Shown: positions 13,351-22,980, numbered from the stretch's first letter. The stretch is 64,000 nucleotides of DNA from Saururus chinensis (GCA_035235625.1 CP141144.1:36330014-36394013), one strand, 5' to 3'. A program made the numbers and translations. The notes: generated by a model not told the origin, from the letters alone.

Positions 13351-13880
13351 AACAACACAACAATTGAATGCTCCCAATGCACGCCGCATAGGATTTAACC
13401 AGTCTCAGTCGTCATTGTTGGACTCAGCCTTGTCCTCATCAGCAACCAACGCATTCAGCTCCTCCATCTTTGGGCAATGCCTCACACGGTCAGGCCCATT
13501 GCATATGAAGCAGCCAGCACCTATTTTCTGCCTACCTGACTACTTGCTAGCCTTGTCCTTGCCAGTGTTTCCTCTCTTGCTGCCCTCCTTATGAAGTTGA
13601 TGATGCAAGCCACCTAAACACCCATGCACTACACCAACAGTTCATCCCTTAGCTGATTCGCCTAGCCACATTTGTGGGGTGAACACTCCCCCATGTGTCT
13701 TCAAGCTGCACCAACAGCTCGTTTCCTTTGCCACTCCGAGCAACCAAATATCAAGTTCTGTGTCGGCCAAATAACTCTACTTCAGCCTGATGTATTTTGG
13801 ATGACTCCAGCTGCCCATGATGTCTACACTAGCAACATGTCATTGGCTTCCTTAACCAGCCAAGTCTAATATAGTGTAAT
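13351..13880 (-). pseudogene. Ty3/gypsy Gag zinc-knuckle fragment
   Basis: On the minus strand, 13,544 to about 13,406 translates to a segment containing GCFICNGPDRVRHCPKMEEL followed by NALVADEDK. This matches the nucleocapsid end of plant gypsy Gag, where a CX2CX4HX4C knuckle precedes a Pro-Lys and 'LNAL' motif; the knuckle spacing is altered and an expected His is Asp. There is an in-frame stop just upstream of the knuckle and another after it. Sequence to about 13,880 is probably more of the same gag but decayed. The left side abuts the CACTA-like block, which may have split the gene; I could not find the continuation. Confidence 0.55.
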
Positions 13881-14911
13881 GTCTCTGAATTTTCTATGAT
13901 TTTTTGTGACTATTTTTTGCGGGAAAATATGACGCTTTGACGTATTTGGCCTCTATATTTATACCATAGATTCAAGTGTGGGGTTTAGTCATAGGCCATG
14001 GGCCTTGATGCGCAATGAGAGACTTGATAAAAGAGAGTAAGAGGAAAAAAAGAAAAAAATAGAGGGAAAGGATTGGGCTCGGGGTCGGCCGAGCCCCATC
14101 CACAAATTTCTGGACAGTGCATTCCCCCCCCCCCCCAGTTTCCTTTGCCCAGCCACTGCCAGCTGCTGGTGGGCCACAAGGCCGCCACCACGAGCTCCGC
14201 CCCGACAATGCGATGGCAGGGGGCCACCGTCCCGGCCCCCATGGCCACTCTAACCTCCGCCGGATTTTTAACTTAGTTAGCTCCCTGTCAATCTATGTTT
14301 TGAGTTTCAGCTATCGGCAAGGGCCCACCAGCCGCCATGAGCTCCACCCCGGCCCAGCGATAGCAGGGGACCCCCCTCCCGGCCTTAGTGGGGTCTCCTC
14401 CGCTGCCCCATCCTCTTTCCCACCCTTTGCCTTGTTTTTTGCCTGAGCTCTGTTTTTGACGAATTGGTGGCCGCAGGAGGTGAGCCACAGCCGGCCTGAC
14501 CTCCCTCTAGTCCCGCCTTGGTCCGGCGAAGGCTATGGACCACCCCACCCAGCCCGGTTCCATCTCCTCTTCTGTCCTCTACTCTGCCCAATTCTTTTTA
14601 TCCCTTACTATGTTTTGATTCTTCGGTGAGTTGTTGCTGCCATTGTTGGCTGGTAAGGACGACTTGGCCATCATGAGCTCCATCCTGTTTCGGGGATGGT
14701 GCCACCTAGACCGGTTTAGCCTCCATCCCCTCCATCTCTCCTTTGCTAAGGTTCTACCCTCTCCTTGATTTGTGTGTTTCTCACTATGTTGGCGCACTAG
14801 AGGGTTGTCCCCACCGGGAGCTTTTGCCCTCCATCAGACCCATCTCCGATTGGCCACTTGGGCCACGATGGAGCCAACCAAAGTTGTCGAAAACCCCTGC
14901 TCCTCCCTGTC
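13881..14911. other. GC-rich non-coding stretch with diverged internal repeats
   Basis: Unlike its AT-rich surroundings, 14,070-14,900 is GC-rich. It holds a run of about 14 C's near 14,125-14,140 and three diverged copies of a unit around 'cgagctccgccccg' (about 14,190, 14,335 and 14,675). Overlapping frames up to 109 codons on both strands come from the high GC content and show no domain. It could be leader or LTR sequence of an unrecognised retrotransposon. Confidence 0.4.
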
Positions 14912-15084
14912 TGTTGTGAACATCCTAGGGGCTGCCATTGGGGCCACGTGCTAGGGTATTTAGGTAATTATGTAATTAGAGCATTTAGGTAAATAGGTTA
15001 ATTAGGGTATTATTACTTTCTTTTAATTATGCTACTGGGCCTTTGATGCTTGTTTGTGAGCCCACTTAGCTAGTCTATTTAAAG
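14912..15084 (+). repeat. Left LTR fragment of the ATPase-carrying element
   Basis: Starts tgttgtgaacatcc and runs through 'gcccacttagctagtctattt', as in the LTRs at 20,354, 31,730 and 34,118. It stops after about 173 bp, where the other copies continue 'aagtg-aagggctatgcc'. ATPase sequence follows immediately. Confidence 0.8.
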
Positions 15085-15455
15085 TTTCTAGACTTTTATT
15101 AGTGAAGCATTTCAGGACTTAACATTGATAATTCTCATTTTCTGTGCGGTGATATCCATTTGTGTTGGAATTGCCACTCAAGGATGGCCCAAAGTAGTTT
15201 ATGATGGGTTGGGTATTCTACGGAGTATATTCTTAGTAGTTGTAGTGATTGCTATTAGTGACTACAGACAGTCACTTTAGTCTAGGGATTTGGATAAGGA
15301 GAAGAAGAAAATTGATGTACAAGTGACCAGAGAAGGATAGAGGCAGAGAGTATCAATATATGACTTGGTGATGGGTGACATTGCCCATCACTCCATACGA
15401 GACCAAGTTCCTACTGACGGCCTATTTATAGCAGGCTACAGCTTGCTAATTATGA
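15085..15455 (+). pseudogene. Autoinhibited Ca2+-ATPase (ACA-type) fragment, first part
   Basis: The reading frame gives TFISEAFQDLTLIILIFC, then VGIATQGWPKVVYDGLG, VVVVIAISDYRQSL, FRDLDKEKKKIDVQVTREG, VSIYDLVMGDIAHHSIRDQV and GLFIAGYSLLI. These are the first and second membrane segments and the start of the actuator domain of plant type IIB Ca2+ pumps, which export Ca2+ from the cytosol and are controlled by calmodulin. Three in-frame TAG stops are seen: a Trp codon near 15,089, a Gln position after RQSL, and a Tyr position after TREG. At least the first two fit single C-to-T or G-to-A changes. No intron interrupts it. The frame stops at 15,455, where the foldback element is inserted, and resumes at 19,469. 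Confidence 0.85.
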
Positions 15456-15600
15456 GGAATTGATCAAAGTAGACTTGTACTTTGGTCAAATAACCGAAAT
15501 GTGAGCAAGTTTTTACTTTTTACTAAAGTAGACTCGCTCACGTGGGAACTTGTAAGCATGTGAATGAATTTTACTTAACGACCCTCTTCTTCATTATATG

Positions 15601-15795
15601 ACAAGCCGACGGGAAAAATATGCCAAATTGATTGCTCAGCCCAAGAAAAAGATGTCTTCTTCTTCTTCTTTTCATGGAAGACTTCATCTCACAGTGATTT
15701 GACAAGCCGACAGGAAAAATATGCCAGATTGATTGCTCAGCCCAGGAAAAAGATGTCTTCTTCTTCTTCTCCTGGAAGACTTCATCTCACAGTGA
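15601..15795. repeat. Tandem duplication of about 95 bp in the left foldback arm
   Basis: Two consecutive copies of the unit from 'gacaagccgacgggaaaaat' through 'gaagacttcatctcacagtgattt'. They differ by a few substitutions and a short TCT-number change. The right arm has only one copy (about 19,215-19,325), so the duplication arose in the left arm after the arms formed or was lost on the right. Confidence 0.8.
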
Positions 15796-16874
15796 TTTTT
15801 CCTCCTCCTGGGTAGGTTCTTCTTCCTCATATTTTCATTTTTCCAGTTTGCGTCATCTTCTATGTTTCTTTTCTCCGAGTCTTCACATCTTCGAGCTACT
15901 TCATCTTCTCTATTTTTTTTCTCTGGGTCTGCACATCTTCGAGCTGCTTCATCTCCTCCGCTTTTTTCTCCGGGCCTTCAATTTTTCAGGATTTATGTTT
16001 TCTAGTTTTCTAGTTTTTTAGTTTTCCAGTTTGACAGTATTCAGTTTTCCTGTTTTCCCTTTAACGAATAAATTATTCTAGTTGATGCAGGCATATATAT
16101 AGTGGGTTCCTCCCATTTTTCTTCCTATGTTGTGAAGCTAATTTAGGCCTTTTTAGGGTTTTTGTTCATATATTGTTTCCAAAATTATATCGTTTTCGAT
16201 TATCTCGTTTTTCAATGTTATAGTTATTCAGTTTTCTAGTTTTCTAGTTTTTAGTTCTCCAGTTTTTTAGAAATGTTACATCATCGGATATGAAACAAGA
16301 GCCATATGCTATCACAAAAAATAACTAATCTAATCACCGACCCTAATTCACAAAAACATCCACCAAGCCCAATGTGAGTACCCCACTATCAACAAGCGAA
16401 TATAAGATTCAATTCTCACATGGATAAGTTTATTTATATAAATCTATGAAACTTCCCCATATTTTGGTTATACGACCAAACTAGGAGTCTCGCAACATGA
16501 AGCAGCAAAATTTATTTTAGGTTTTAAAATTTGTAACTTGCAAAACCAGTTATCCTGTTTTATAGTTAACTAGTAAATTTACTTGTTGGGTTAAAAACCA
16601 TACATTCCACTCAATTTATTTCCTGATAACTCTTTTTTTTTTCATACAAAAAACTATGAACTGTCAACTGAATAACTATCAATAGGATAACTATGAAGTG
16701 GATAAGTGTCAATTGAATCTTGTGAAGCTTAGGTCCAAAGTAATATGCTTGTAGATACTACTTGTGCATGACTGTAAGGATGCATTGGATAAATGGATTA
16801 CATTTAAACATGAACATGACAATCTAACAGTTTTAGAATCATTGAAGAGCTTGTTGAGTGTGAATGAAACACCA

Positions 16875-17060
16875 TTTTCAAAATTTTGAGATCATCACTT
16901 CCCACTCCATGTTAACAATAATCATTGGATTTCGGTTGTATTGCATGTATGGGAATGCCATATTTTAATTGTGATGACTGTGGGGTTTGTGGTACTTATA
17001 CATGTAGTATTTGTCACACCGCTATGCTTTTGACTTCACAGGTGAGGACGTGCGTTGGCT
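16875..17060 (+). pseudogene. Possible DC1-type Cys/His-rich fragment in the foldback spacer
   Basis: One frame gives DHHFPLHVNNNHW; after a frameshift the next gives CDDCGVCGTYTCSICHTAM. The HxxPL start followed by CxxC...YxCxxC spacing resembles a plant DC1 (divergent C1) domain, a zinc-binding module found in large plant families. 'cttcacag|gtgag' near 17,040 looks like an exon end with donor site. The stretch is short and frameshifted, so this is a tentative call of a captured host fragment. Confidence 0.3.
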
Positions 17061-17589
17061 AAAGAAATTAATAGCTTACTAGTTATTGATAAAAAACTTT
17101 TATGGTATGAATTTATATGTTGTGCATGATAGGATGACTTAGTCACTGATCATATGTTTTCCTTTCATATCACTTAATTGGAGTCATAATTAATAGAGCT
17201 GTTAAATCCTTTTTTTTTAGAGGATGACAATGCCCTTCCGAAACAGGAGAAGCTAGCCTAATAAATCAAGGATGCCATGTGTTGAAGATTGATGAAGGGT
17301 GGGCATGATGCAGTTTGATTAGGAAGTGAGATGACAATAGATCTAAATTTGGCAGTGATACATCAAATTCTAGAGATGTAGTAGGGAACCTAAGCGACGA
17401 TAATCGGGGAATTATTGTTAAATTACTATTGTCTTATTTACTCACACATTTATTATTTTTTTCTAAAAGAATTATCTCATATTTTGGCACAAATGAGCAA
17501 TTTTGGGAATGGTGAGCGAAAAAATCATAGTTAACAACATAAGAAGAAAAATAGGAGGAACTCTATACATATGCCTGCATCGACTAGAA

Positions 17590-17960
17590 TAATCAATGTG
17601 TTAAAGGGAAAATTGGAAAACTGACATACTGTCAAACTGGAAAACTGACATACTATTAAACTGGAAAACCGAAAAACTAGAAAACTAAAAAACTAGAAAA
17701 CATAAATCTTAAAAAACTGATATGAAAAACTTGAAAGGTGATTAAATTTGTTTTGTTTTCGCATTGTCAAAATTATATTTTCTACCACTTTCATCCCAAT
17801 GGATGTCCCAAACACACAACAAACCTTTGGTGCCCCTTTCCATACTATTCTCATATCATATCAGTAATCCAGTTTTCTACTTTTTCAGTATTTCAATGAT
17901 CCAGTGTTCCAATATTCCAGTTTCAAGTTTTCCAGCTACCTAGAAAATCTTACTAGCAAA
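17590..17960. repeat. Short 'ctggaaaactgaa' repeats of the foldback element
   Basis: Units like 'aaactggaaaactga' and 'ctagaaaactaaaaa' recur here, and in complementary form ('gttttccagtttt') at 15,990-16,280, 17,870-17,945, 18,725-18,800 and 18,960-19,040. They occupy matching places in both arms and part of the spacer. They could promote arm lengthening by slippage. Confidence 0.6.
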
Positions 17961-18885
17961 AACAATGTAATGTCCAAAATATAACCAACTAAAAATAACA
18001 TTTTCATTGGATAACACCTTTTTCATCATCTGAAATAACCTAAACTAATCTACTTGGTGGAAGGGAAATAAACCAATAGGTCTTTAGAGCTGAAAGATGT
18101 GAAGACCCAGATAAAAGAAGCAGAGAAGATGAAGCAAACTGGGCTGCCCATTGCTCTAACTCTGGTAGCTTGCCATGTTCATGTTTAAATGTAATCCATT
18201 TATCCAATGCATCCTTATAGTCATGCACAAGTAGTATCTACAAGCACATTACTATGTACCTAAGCTTCACAAGATTCAATTGACACTTTTCCACTTCATA
18301 GTTATCCTATTTATAGTTATTCAGTTGACAGCTCATAGTTTTTTGTATGAAAAAAAAAGGACTTATTAGGAAATAAATTGAGTGGAATGTATGGTTTTTA
18401 ACCCAACAAGTAAATTTACTAGTTAACTATAAAACTGGATAACTGGTCTTTTGCAAGTTACAAATTTTAAAACCTAAAATAAATTTTGTTGCTTCATGTT
18501 GCGAGACTCCTAGTTTGGTCGTGTAACCAAAATGTGGGGAAGTTTCATAGATTTATCTAACTAAACTTATCCATATGAGAATTGAATCTTATATTCGCTT
18601 GTTGATAGTGGGGTACTCACATTGGGCTCGGTGGATGTTTTTGTGAATTAGGGTCGGTGATTAGATTAGTTATTTTTGTGATAGCATATGGCTCTTGTTT
18701 CATATCCTATGATGTAACATTTCTAAAAAACTGGAGAACTAAAAAACTAGAAAACTACAAAACTGAATAACTATAACACTGAAAAACCGGATAATTGAAA
18801 ACGAGATAATTTTGGAAACAAGATATGAACAAAAACCCTAAAAAGGCCTAAATTAGCTTCACAACATAGGAAGAAAAATGGAGAA

Positions 18886-18927
<42 letters not shown>

Positions 18928-19468
18928 TACGTCGACTAGAATAATTTATTCGTCAAAGGGAAAATAGGAAAACTGAATACTGTCAAACTGGAAAACTAAA
19001 AAACTAGAAAACTAGAAAATGTAAATCCTAAAAAATTGAAGACCCGGAGAAAAAAGCGGAGGAGATGAAGCAGCTCGAAGATGTGCAAACCTAGAGAAAA
19101 GAAGCAGAGAAGATGAAGCAGCTCTAAGATATGAAGACCCGGAGAAAAGAAGCATAGAAGATGAAGCAAACTGGAAAATTGAAAATATGAGGAAGAAGAA
19201 CCTACCCATGAGGAGGAAAAATCATTGTGAGATGAAGTTTTACTAGAGGAGAAGAAGAAGAAGAAGACAACTTTTTCCTGGGCTGAGCAACCGATCTAAT
19301 ATATTTTTCCCGTCGGCTTGTCATATAATGAAGAAGAGGGTAGTTAAGTAAAATTCCTTCACATGCGTACAAGTTCCCACGTGAGCAAGTCTACTTTGGT
19401 AAAAAGAAGAAATTTACTCATATTTCGGTTATTTGACCAAAGTAGGAGTCTACTTTGGTCAATTCCTC

Positions 19469-19905
19469 ATGAATCTTCTTTGTTTGAAGAGTGCGAGCTT
19501 GTCAGTGTGCATAAAAATAGACATTTTCTTTCAGCAGGGACTAAAGTCAAAGACGGGTGTCGGAAAATGCTGGTCACTGCAGTTGGAATGAGGACCAAGT
19601 GGGGAAGACTTATGGAGACCTTAAGCCAGGGAGGTGACGATGAGATCCCTTTACAAGTGAAGCTTAATGGTGTGGCGACTATAATTGGAAAGATTGGATT
19701 GGCTTTCTCCATATTGACATTTTTGGTTCTCGTTGGCAGGTTTCTGGTGGGGAAGCTATGCATGGTGAGTTCCTAAAGTGGACTTCAGAGGATGCACTCA
19801 AAATTTTAAATTATTTTGCAATATCAGTGGCGATCGTTGTGGTTGCAGTTCCTGAGGGGCTGACCTTGGTCATGACACTCAGCCTTGCATTTGCAATGAA
19901 AAAAA
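19469..19905 (+). pseudogene. Autoinhibited Ca2+-ATPase (ACA-type) fragment, second part
   Basis: Continues the frame cut at 15,455: ESSLFEECELVSVHKN, FLSAGTKVKDGCRKMLVTAV, GMRTKWGRLMETLSQGGDDE, IPLQVKLNGVATIIGKIGLA, then after a one-base deletion near 19,752, HGEFLKWTSEDALKILNYFA and VAVPEGLTLVMTLSLAFAMK. This covers the end of the actuator domain to membrane segment 4 of type IIB Ca2+ pumps. The PEGL motif is kept but the following Pro is Thr. The conserved (S/T)GES loop reads FEEC, so the dephosphorylation motif is lost. The similarity stops at AMKK, before the phosphorylation-site exon. Intronless. Confidence 0.88.
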
Positions 19906-20353
19906 TTGATGGAGAGGGCACTCGTGAGACACCTTTACCACCTCTGTCTAATGCTCTTTGTGGGCAGACCTTGATGTTGTCTGATGCCCTCTGTGGGTAG
20001 TCATTGGGCACCCTCTAGCCCCTATGGTGACCCTGCTTATTGGAGACCTGTGCAGGCACTCCACGTCGTCATGCACCCAACAAGTTGAGCCTGTTCCTTT
20101 GCTCTGATGCCTCCTTCATCTTCCGTCTTTGCAGCCCACAGCTATGTCTTGCCCTTGGGTTCAGTTAACAGCACTCCCCTCCTGTTCGTGCTGGCTTTTG
20201 CATGCTGCTTTTGCGTAGTGACCCACTATCTCCATCATTTTGTGTGTCTCATCCATGGTTTCGAACCGGCTGTTCCCAATGGAGCTATGGTGGGCCCAAT
20301 GTTTGGAGTTTTAGGTCACCTCGAGGACGAGGTGATGCGGAAGTAGGGTGGAA
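19906..20353 (+). mobile_element. 3' internal segment and polypurine tract of the ATPase-carrying element
   Basis: Homologous to 33,680-34,117 of the complete family B element: 'gatgccctctgtggg', 'ctatggtgaccc', 'gacccactatctccatcat', 'gtgtctcatcca' and 'tttggagttttaggtcacctcgaggac'. It ends with 'gatgcggaagtagggtggaa', a purine-rich tract directly before the LTR start at 20,354. The shared tail joins directly to ATPase sequence at about 19,905. Frames of 60-80 codons here look spurious. Confidence 0.75.
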
Positions 20354-20617
20354 TGTTGTGAACATCCTAGGGGCTGCCACCGGGGCCACATGCTAGGGTA
20401 ATTAGGTAATTAGTTAATAAGGACATTTAGGTAAATCGGTTAATTTGGGTATTATTGTTTTCTTTTAATTATGCCAATGGGCCTTAGGTGCTTATTCGTG
20501 AGCCCATTTAGCTAGTCTATTTAAATTTAAGGGCTATGCTCTAATTGAGATATGGAATGAATTGTTGTCTCTCTAATCCTCTTGTCTTCTCCCTTGCCTC
20601 TCCTCCCCTATCCGCCC
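20354..20617 (+). repeat. Right LTR of the ATPase-carrying element (3'-truncated)
   Basis: Starts tgttgtgaacatcctagggg and follows the family B LTR to about 20,610. It lacks the family's last 50 bp or so ('cccatggacaac.gtccacatca'). A second LTR, of family A type, begins at 20,618. Confidence 0.75.
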
Positions 20618-20693
20618 TATTGTGCACGTTCATCTCTACTCTTCATTTACCTTTATTTTAGTGCATTAGGCTATTTCCATTTGTATTTGCTTA

Positions 20694-21385
20694 GGGTCTA
20701 TTTGGATTGGTGGAAACGGGGAGAAAGGAAAAGAGAAAGAGAAAGTGAATCCAGGTGAAAGAGAAACTAGGAGATTCCTAATTACTTTCCATTGTTTGGT
20801 TACACAAATGATGCTAGAGAAAATTGACAGTGACAGTAGTGGTAGCAGTGGTGGTGGTAGTGGTGATGATGGTAGTAGTGGTGGAGGTAGCGGTGATGGT
20901 GGTGGTGGTTATTGTAGCGGCAATGATGGTGGTGGTTGTGGTAGTGGCGATGGTGGTGGCGGCGGCTGCGGTGGTGGTGGCAGCGGCAATGGTGGCAATG
21001 GTGGTGGTGGCGGCGGTGATGGTGGTAGTAGCAGTGGTAGAGATGGTGGTGGCGGTGACATTGGTGGTGGTGGCGGCGGCGGTGGTGGTGGTAGCGGTGG
21101 TGGCGATGGTGGTGGTGGCAGTGGCATCAATGGTGGTGGTGGCGGCGGGGATGACAATGGTGGTAGTGGTAGTAGTAGTAAGACATAAGTGTTTAGTATA
21201 ATAATTTTCTCCCAAAATCCATGGGTTGATGGGTCGAAAATTTTTGGGCCAAATTTTCATTCATTTTCTCTAACTTTTCACTCTAGTTTTTCTTTCCCCA
21301 TTGCACCAAACAGTGGAAACTGGGAGATTTTAAGAAGATTCTTTTCCTTTCCTTTCCCCTGCTTTCCACCAATCCAAACAGACCT
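20694..21385 (+). mobile_element. Tourist-like MITE (PIF/Harbinger type), TSD TTA
   Basis: The left end GGGTCTATTTGGATTGGTGG pairs with the reverse complement of the right end, AGGTCTGTTTGGATTGGTGG. The inverted repeats extend into the neighbouring 'gggagaaaggaaaag' purine tracts. TTA flanks both sides (20,691-20,693; 21,386-21,388), the duplication made by PIF/Harbinger elements, and its removal restores the LTR. The element carries no transposase; its centre is a GGN minisatellite. Confidence 0.82.
20832..21180 (+). repeat. GGT/GGC-type minisatellite inside the MITE
   Basis: About 350 bp of degenerate ggtggn units (ggtggtggcggcggt, ggcagtggt and so on). The plus strand therefore reads as Gly/Ser/Asp-rich and the minus strand as Pro- or Thr-rich for over 100 codons. 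None of these frames has an ATG with supporting context, and the longest plus frame would begin at a GTG. I treat it as a simple-sequence expansion, not a gene. Confidence 0.85.
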
Positions 21386-21629
21386 TTAGCATTGACGTAT
21401 GTATTAGATTATTGAACTGTTTTAGGAATGCTAGTGGATCGCGGGCTAGCCGGGCCCACTAGCGGCACGTTTCCTAAGGTAGGAGGGCATGGCTCCCCAT
21501 GAGAGGGTCATTCCCTTCCTTGGTTTGGTTTATGCAATTGAATAGACACTTCTTCCCTTTCTTCCTATTTCCTTCCCCTTTCCTGTGTGAAACTCCAAGA
21601 TACTAATTGTGTTGCATCGGGCACATCAT

Positions 21630-21641
21630 TGTTATCGGAGC
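21630..21641 (+). other. Primer-binding site (initiator tRNA-Met type)
   Basis: Reads tgttatcggagc directly after the LTR end at 21,628. The plant tRNA-Met primer site is TGGTATCAGAGC, so this has three changes. The same position reads tagtatcagagc in the family B element and TGGTATTGGAGC in the minus-strand family A copy. Confidence 0.75.
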
Positions 21642-21658
21642 TTTTACGATCCCCGGCC

Positions 21659-22700
21659 ATGGCAAGAGGCAAGCAAGCTACCACGGCCCCGAAAATTCTA
21701 CGTGAGAAAGAACCTCTTACCTTTGCAGACAGCCCGAAGATAGTTCCAGAGACCACCAGCGAGTAGACTCTGGAACAACTCATGGCGGCAATTCAGTCGT
21801 TGAGCGTGGACATGGCCAAGGTTGACGCTCTGAGCCTGGCTGTGGCCCAGCTTCATGTGGAGTGCTCAGCGCCTCTACTGCCTAGGCCACCAACTACTGT
21901 CATGGAAAAGGGGATCCTTCCCAAGCCCCCGAATTGCACACTTCTGACCTTCCAGCACCGTCGGACAAGGATCTGCGCTTTCCCCAAGGTCCTATGCACT
22001 TTGGCACAGTTGACCTAGCCATGGATGGAAGACGCCAAGCTTGGGATACGCGAGGCACACCAGGTGTTCAAGAAAATGCCCCAATGATACCGCCTCCTCA
22101 AAACTTGTTTTTGAAAATGGAGGATGAAAGGGAGGAGTACCCAGGACGCCGTGGCAGACCATGTGGAGGGGCTGAACCTCGTTTTGCCCTCCTAAAGTTC
22201 CCACACTGCAATAGGGATGACAACCCAGTGGAGCGGTTGTACATGGCAGAAAAGTTCTTCGCCTACCAAGGGACGCATTCAGAGGCTGAGCGACTACGCA
22301 TAGTGGCCTTCCACCTTGACAAGGTTGCTTCTATGTGGTTCTAGAGTTTTCAAAAGGAGGTGCGCTACTCCACTTGGGCTGCCTTCTCTGACGAGTTGTG
22401 CATCCAATTTAGTCCAAACGAGTTCCAAGACTTCAATGAGATTCTCTACAAACTGTGCAAAACCACCACTGTCTAGGGCTATTATATGGAGTTCATGAAG
22501 GTGGCCAACCGGATGCCTTAGTGGGCACGTTCAAGAGAGGTATCAAACCCGAGATCTTTGAAGAGATGCGCCACTTCCTGTGCTCCAACATGCGGGACAT
22601 CATACGTCATGCACAAATTGAGGAAGAGAAGCTGGCTAGGCAGCGGCGAGGGGGGTGGTTTTAGACCTTCCCACATTCTAGTGTCAGCGCTCACCCCCTT
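21659..22700 (+). pseudogene. Gag of the plus-strand family A element (broken)
   Basis: ATG at 21,659 opens MARGKQATTAPKILREKEPL. After a stop near 21,765 it continues with MAAIQSLSVDMAKVDALSL, a coiled-coil-like stretch. The retrotransposon Gag core follows: FALLKFPHCNRDDNPVERLY, MAEKFFAYQGTHSEAERLRI, VAFHLDKVASMWF, then after a stop STWAAFSDELCIQFSPNEFQ. Further stops and frameshifts precede a Lys/Arg-rich end. Gag forms the virus-like particle. The matching minus-strand copy reads PTWAAFSNELCIQFGPNEFQ. No pol follows: the element is cut by 22,828. Confidence 0.85.
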
Positions 22701-22980
22701 GCCGGCCCGAACAATAGCCCAGTGCCAGGCTGACCTGGCCAGCCAGCACCGATGCCAGGCCAGATTAAGTTCCATATTTGAGCTAGCCGATAATGAGTCG
22801 GCTAAGCATTTCTCATGTCTTACCATAGTGTTTATCTTGCTGGATGTTCTCTATGTACTATATTGAGCACATAGACGTCTGATGCTTTGTTGAGAGCAAT
22901 GTATGTTTTCAATTTGATCTGCGTGTTGTATGATTCTGCCCAAGAGTTGCAATGGACAATTTCTACCCAAGACTGGCACT

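Larger units (their letters stand above)
15456..19466. mobile_element. 4.0 kb foldback element with arms of about 1.35 kb
   Basis: The left end GGAATTGATCAAAGTAGACT at 15,456 is mirrored by the reverse complement of the right end at 19,466. Homology continues inward through 'cgtgggaacttgta', 'gacaagccgacgggaaaaat', the TCT-rich tract, 'ggggtactcaca', 'acttgttgggttaaaaacca' and 'catttaaacatgaacatg', to about 16,840 on the left and 18,150 on the right. The spacer of about 1.3 kb is not palindromic. ATGA flanks both ends (15,452-15,455; 19,469-19,472), and joining the flanks restores the Ca2+-ATPase frame, so this is an insertion. No transposase is visible. Long arms with internal subrepeats recall foldback or long-TIR Mutator-like elements, but a 9-bp TSD is not seen. 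Confidence 0.85.
14912..20617 (+). mobile_element. Non-autonomous LTR element (family B) carrying a Ca2+-ATPase fragment
   Basis: The left LTR fragment (14,912-15,084) and right LTR (20,354-20,617) share TGTTGTGAACATCC, 'taggtaatta' and 'gcccacttagctagtctatttaaa' with the complete element at 31,730-34,430. The 3' internal segment 19,906-20,353 is also homologous to that element's 33,680-34,117. Between them lies an intronless stretch of a P-type Ca2+-ATPase instead of gag-pol, split by a foldback element. The left LTR is cut at 15,084, exactly where ATPase sequence begins, so the PBS is missing and this copy is probably a damaged derivative. No TSD is recoverable because the right LTR is also cut. 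Confidence 0.7.
20618..21628 (+). repeat. 5' LTR of a plus-strand family A chromovirus, with nested MITE
   Basis: Starts tattgtgcacgttcatc (compare TGTTGTGCATGTTCATCC in the minus-strand copy at 24,274) and ends gggcacatca at 21,628. Outside the MITE (20,694-21,385 plus TSD) it matches the 35,269-34,978 LTR in order: 'tctactctt', 'tttatttnag', 'tttgtatt', 'attattgaactgt', 'agtgctagtgg', 'gggcccacta' and 'gagggt'. Without the MITE it is about 316 bp, close to the 292 bp of the minus-strand 5' LTR. Confidence 0.8.

Noticed and set aside
13972-14797. Overlapping frames of 60-109 codons on both strands
   Set aside because: The GC-rich, stop-poor composition explains them. No domain, no codon bias, no splice structure.
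18890-18923. Functional element at (TA)n in the right foldback arm
   Set aside because: The equivalent place in the left arm has only a short 'atatata', so this is repeat expansion.
20745-21260. Gly-rich and Thr/Pro-rich frames of 80-148 codons over the GGN tract
   Set aside because: They exist in several frames of both strands and are produced by the minisatellite. No ATG context or flanking gene structure supports coding.
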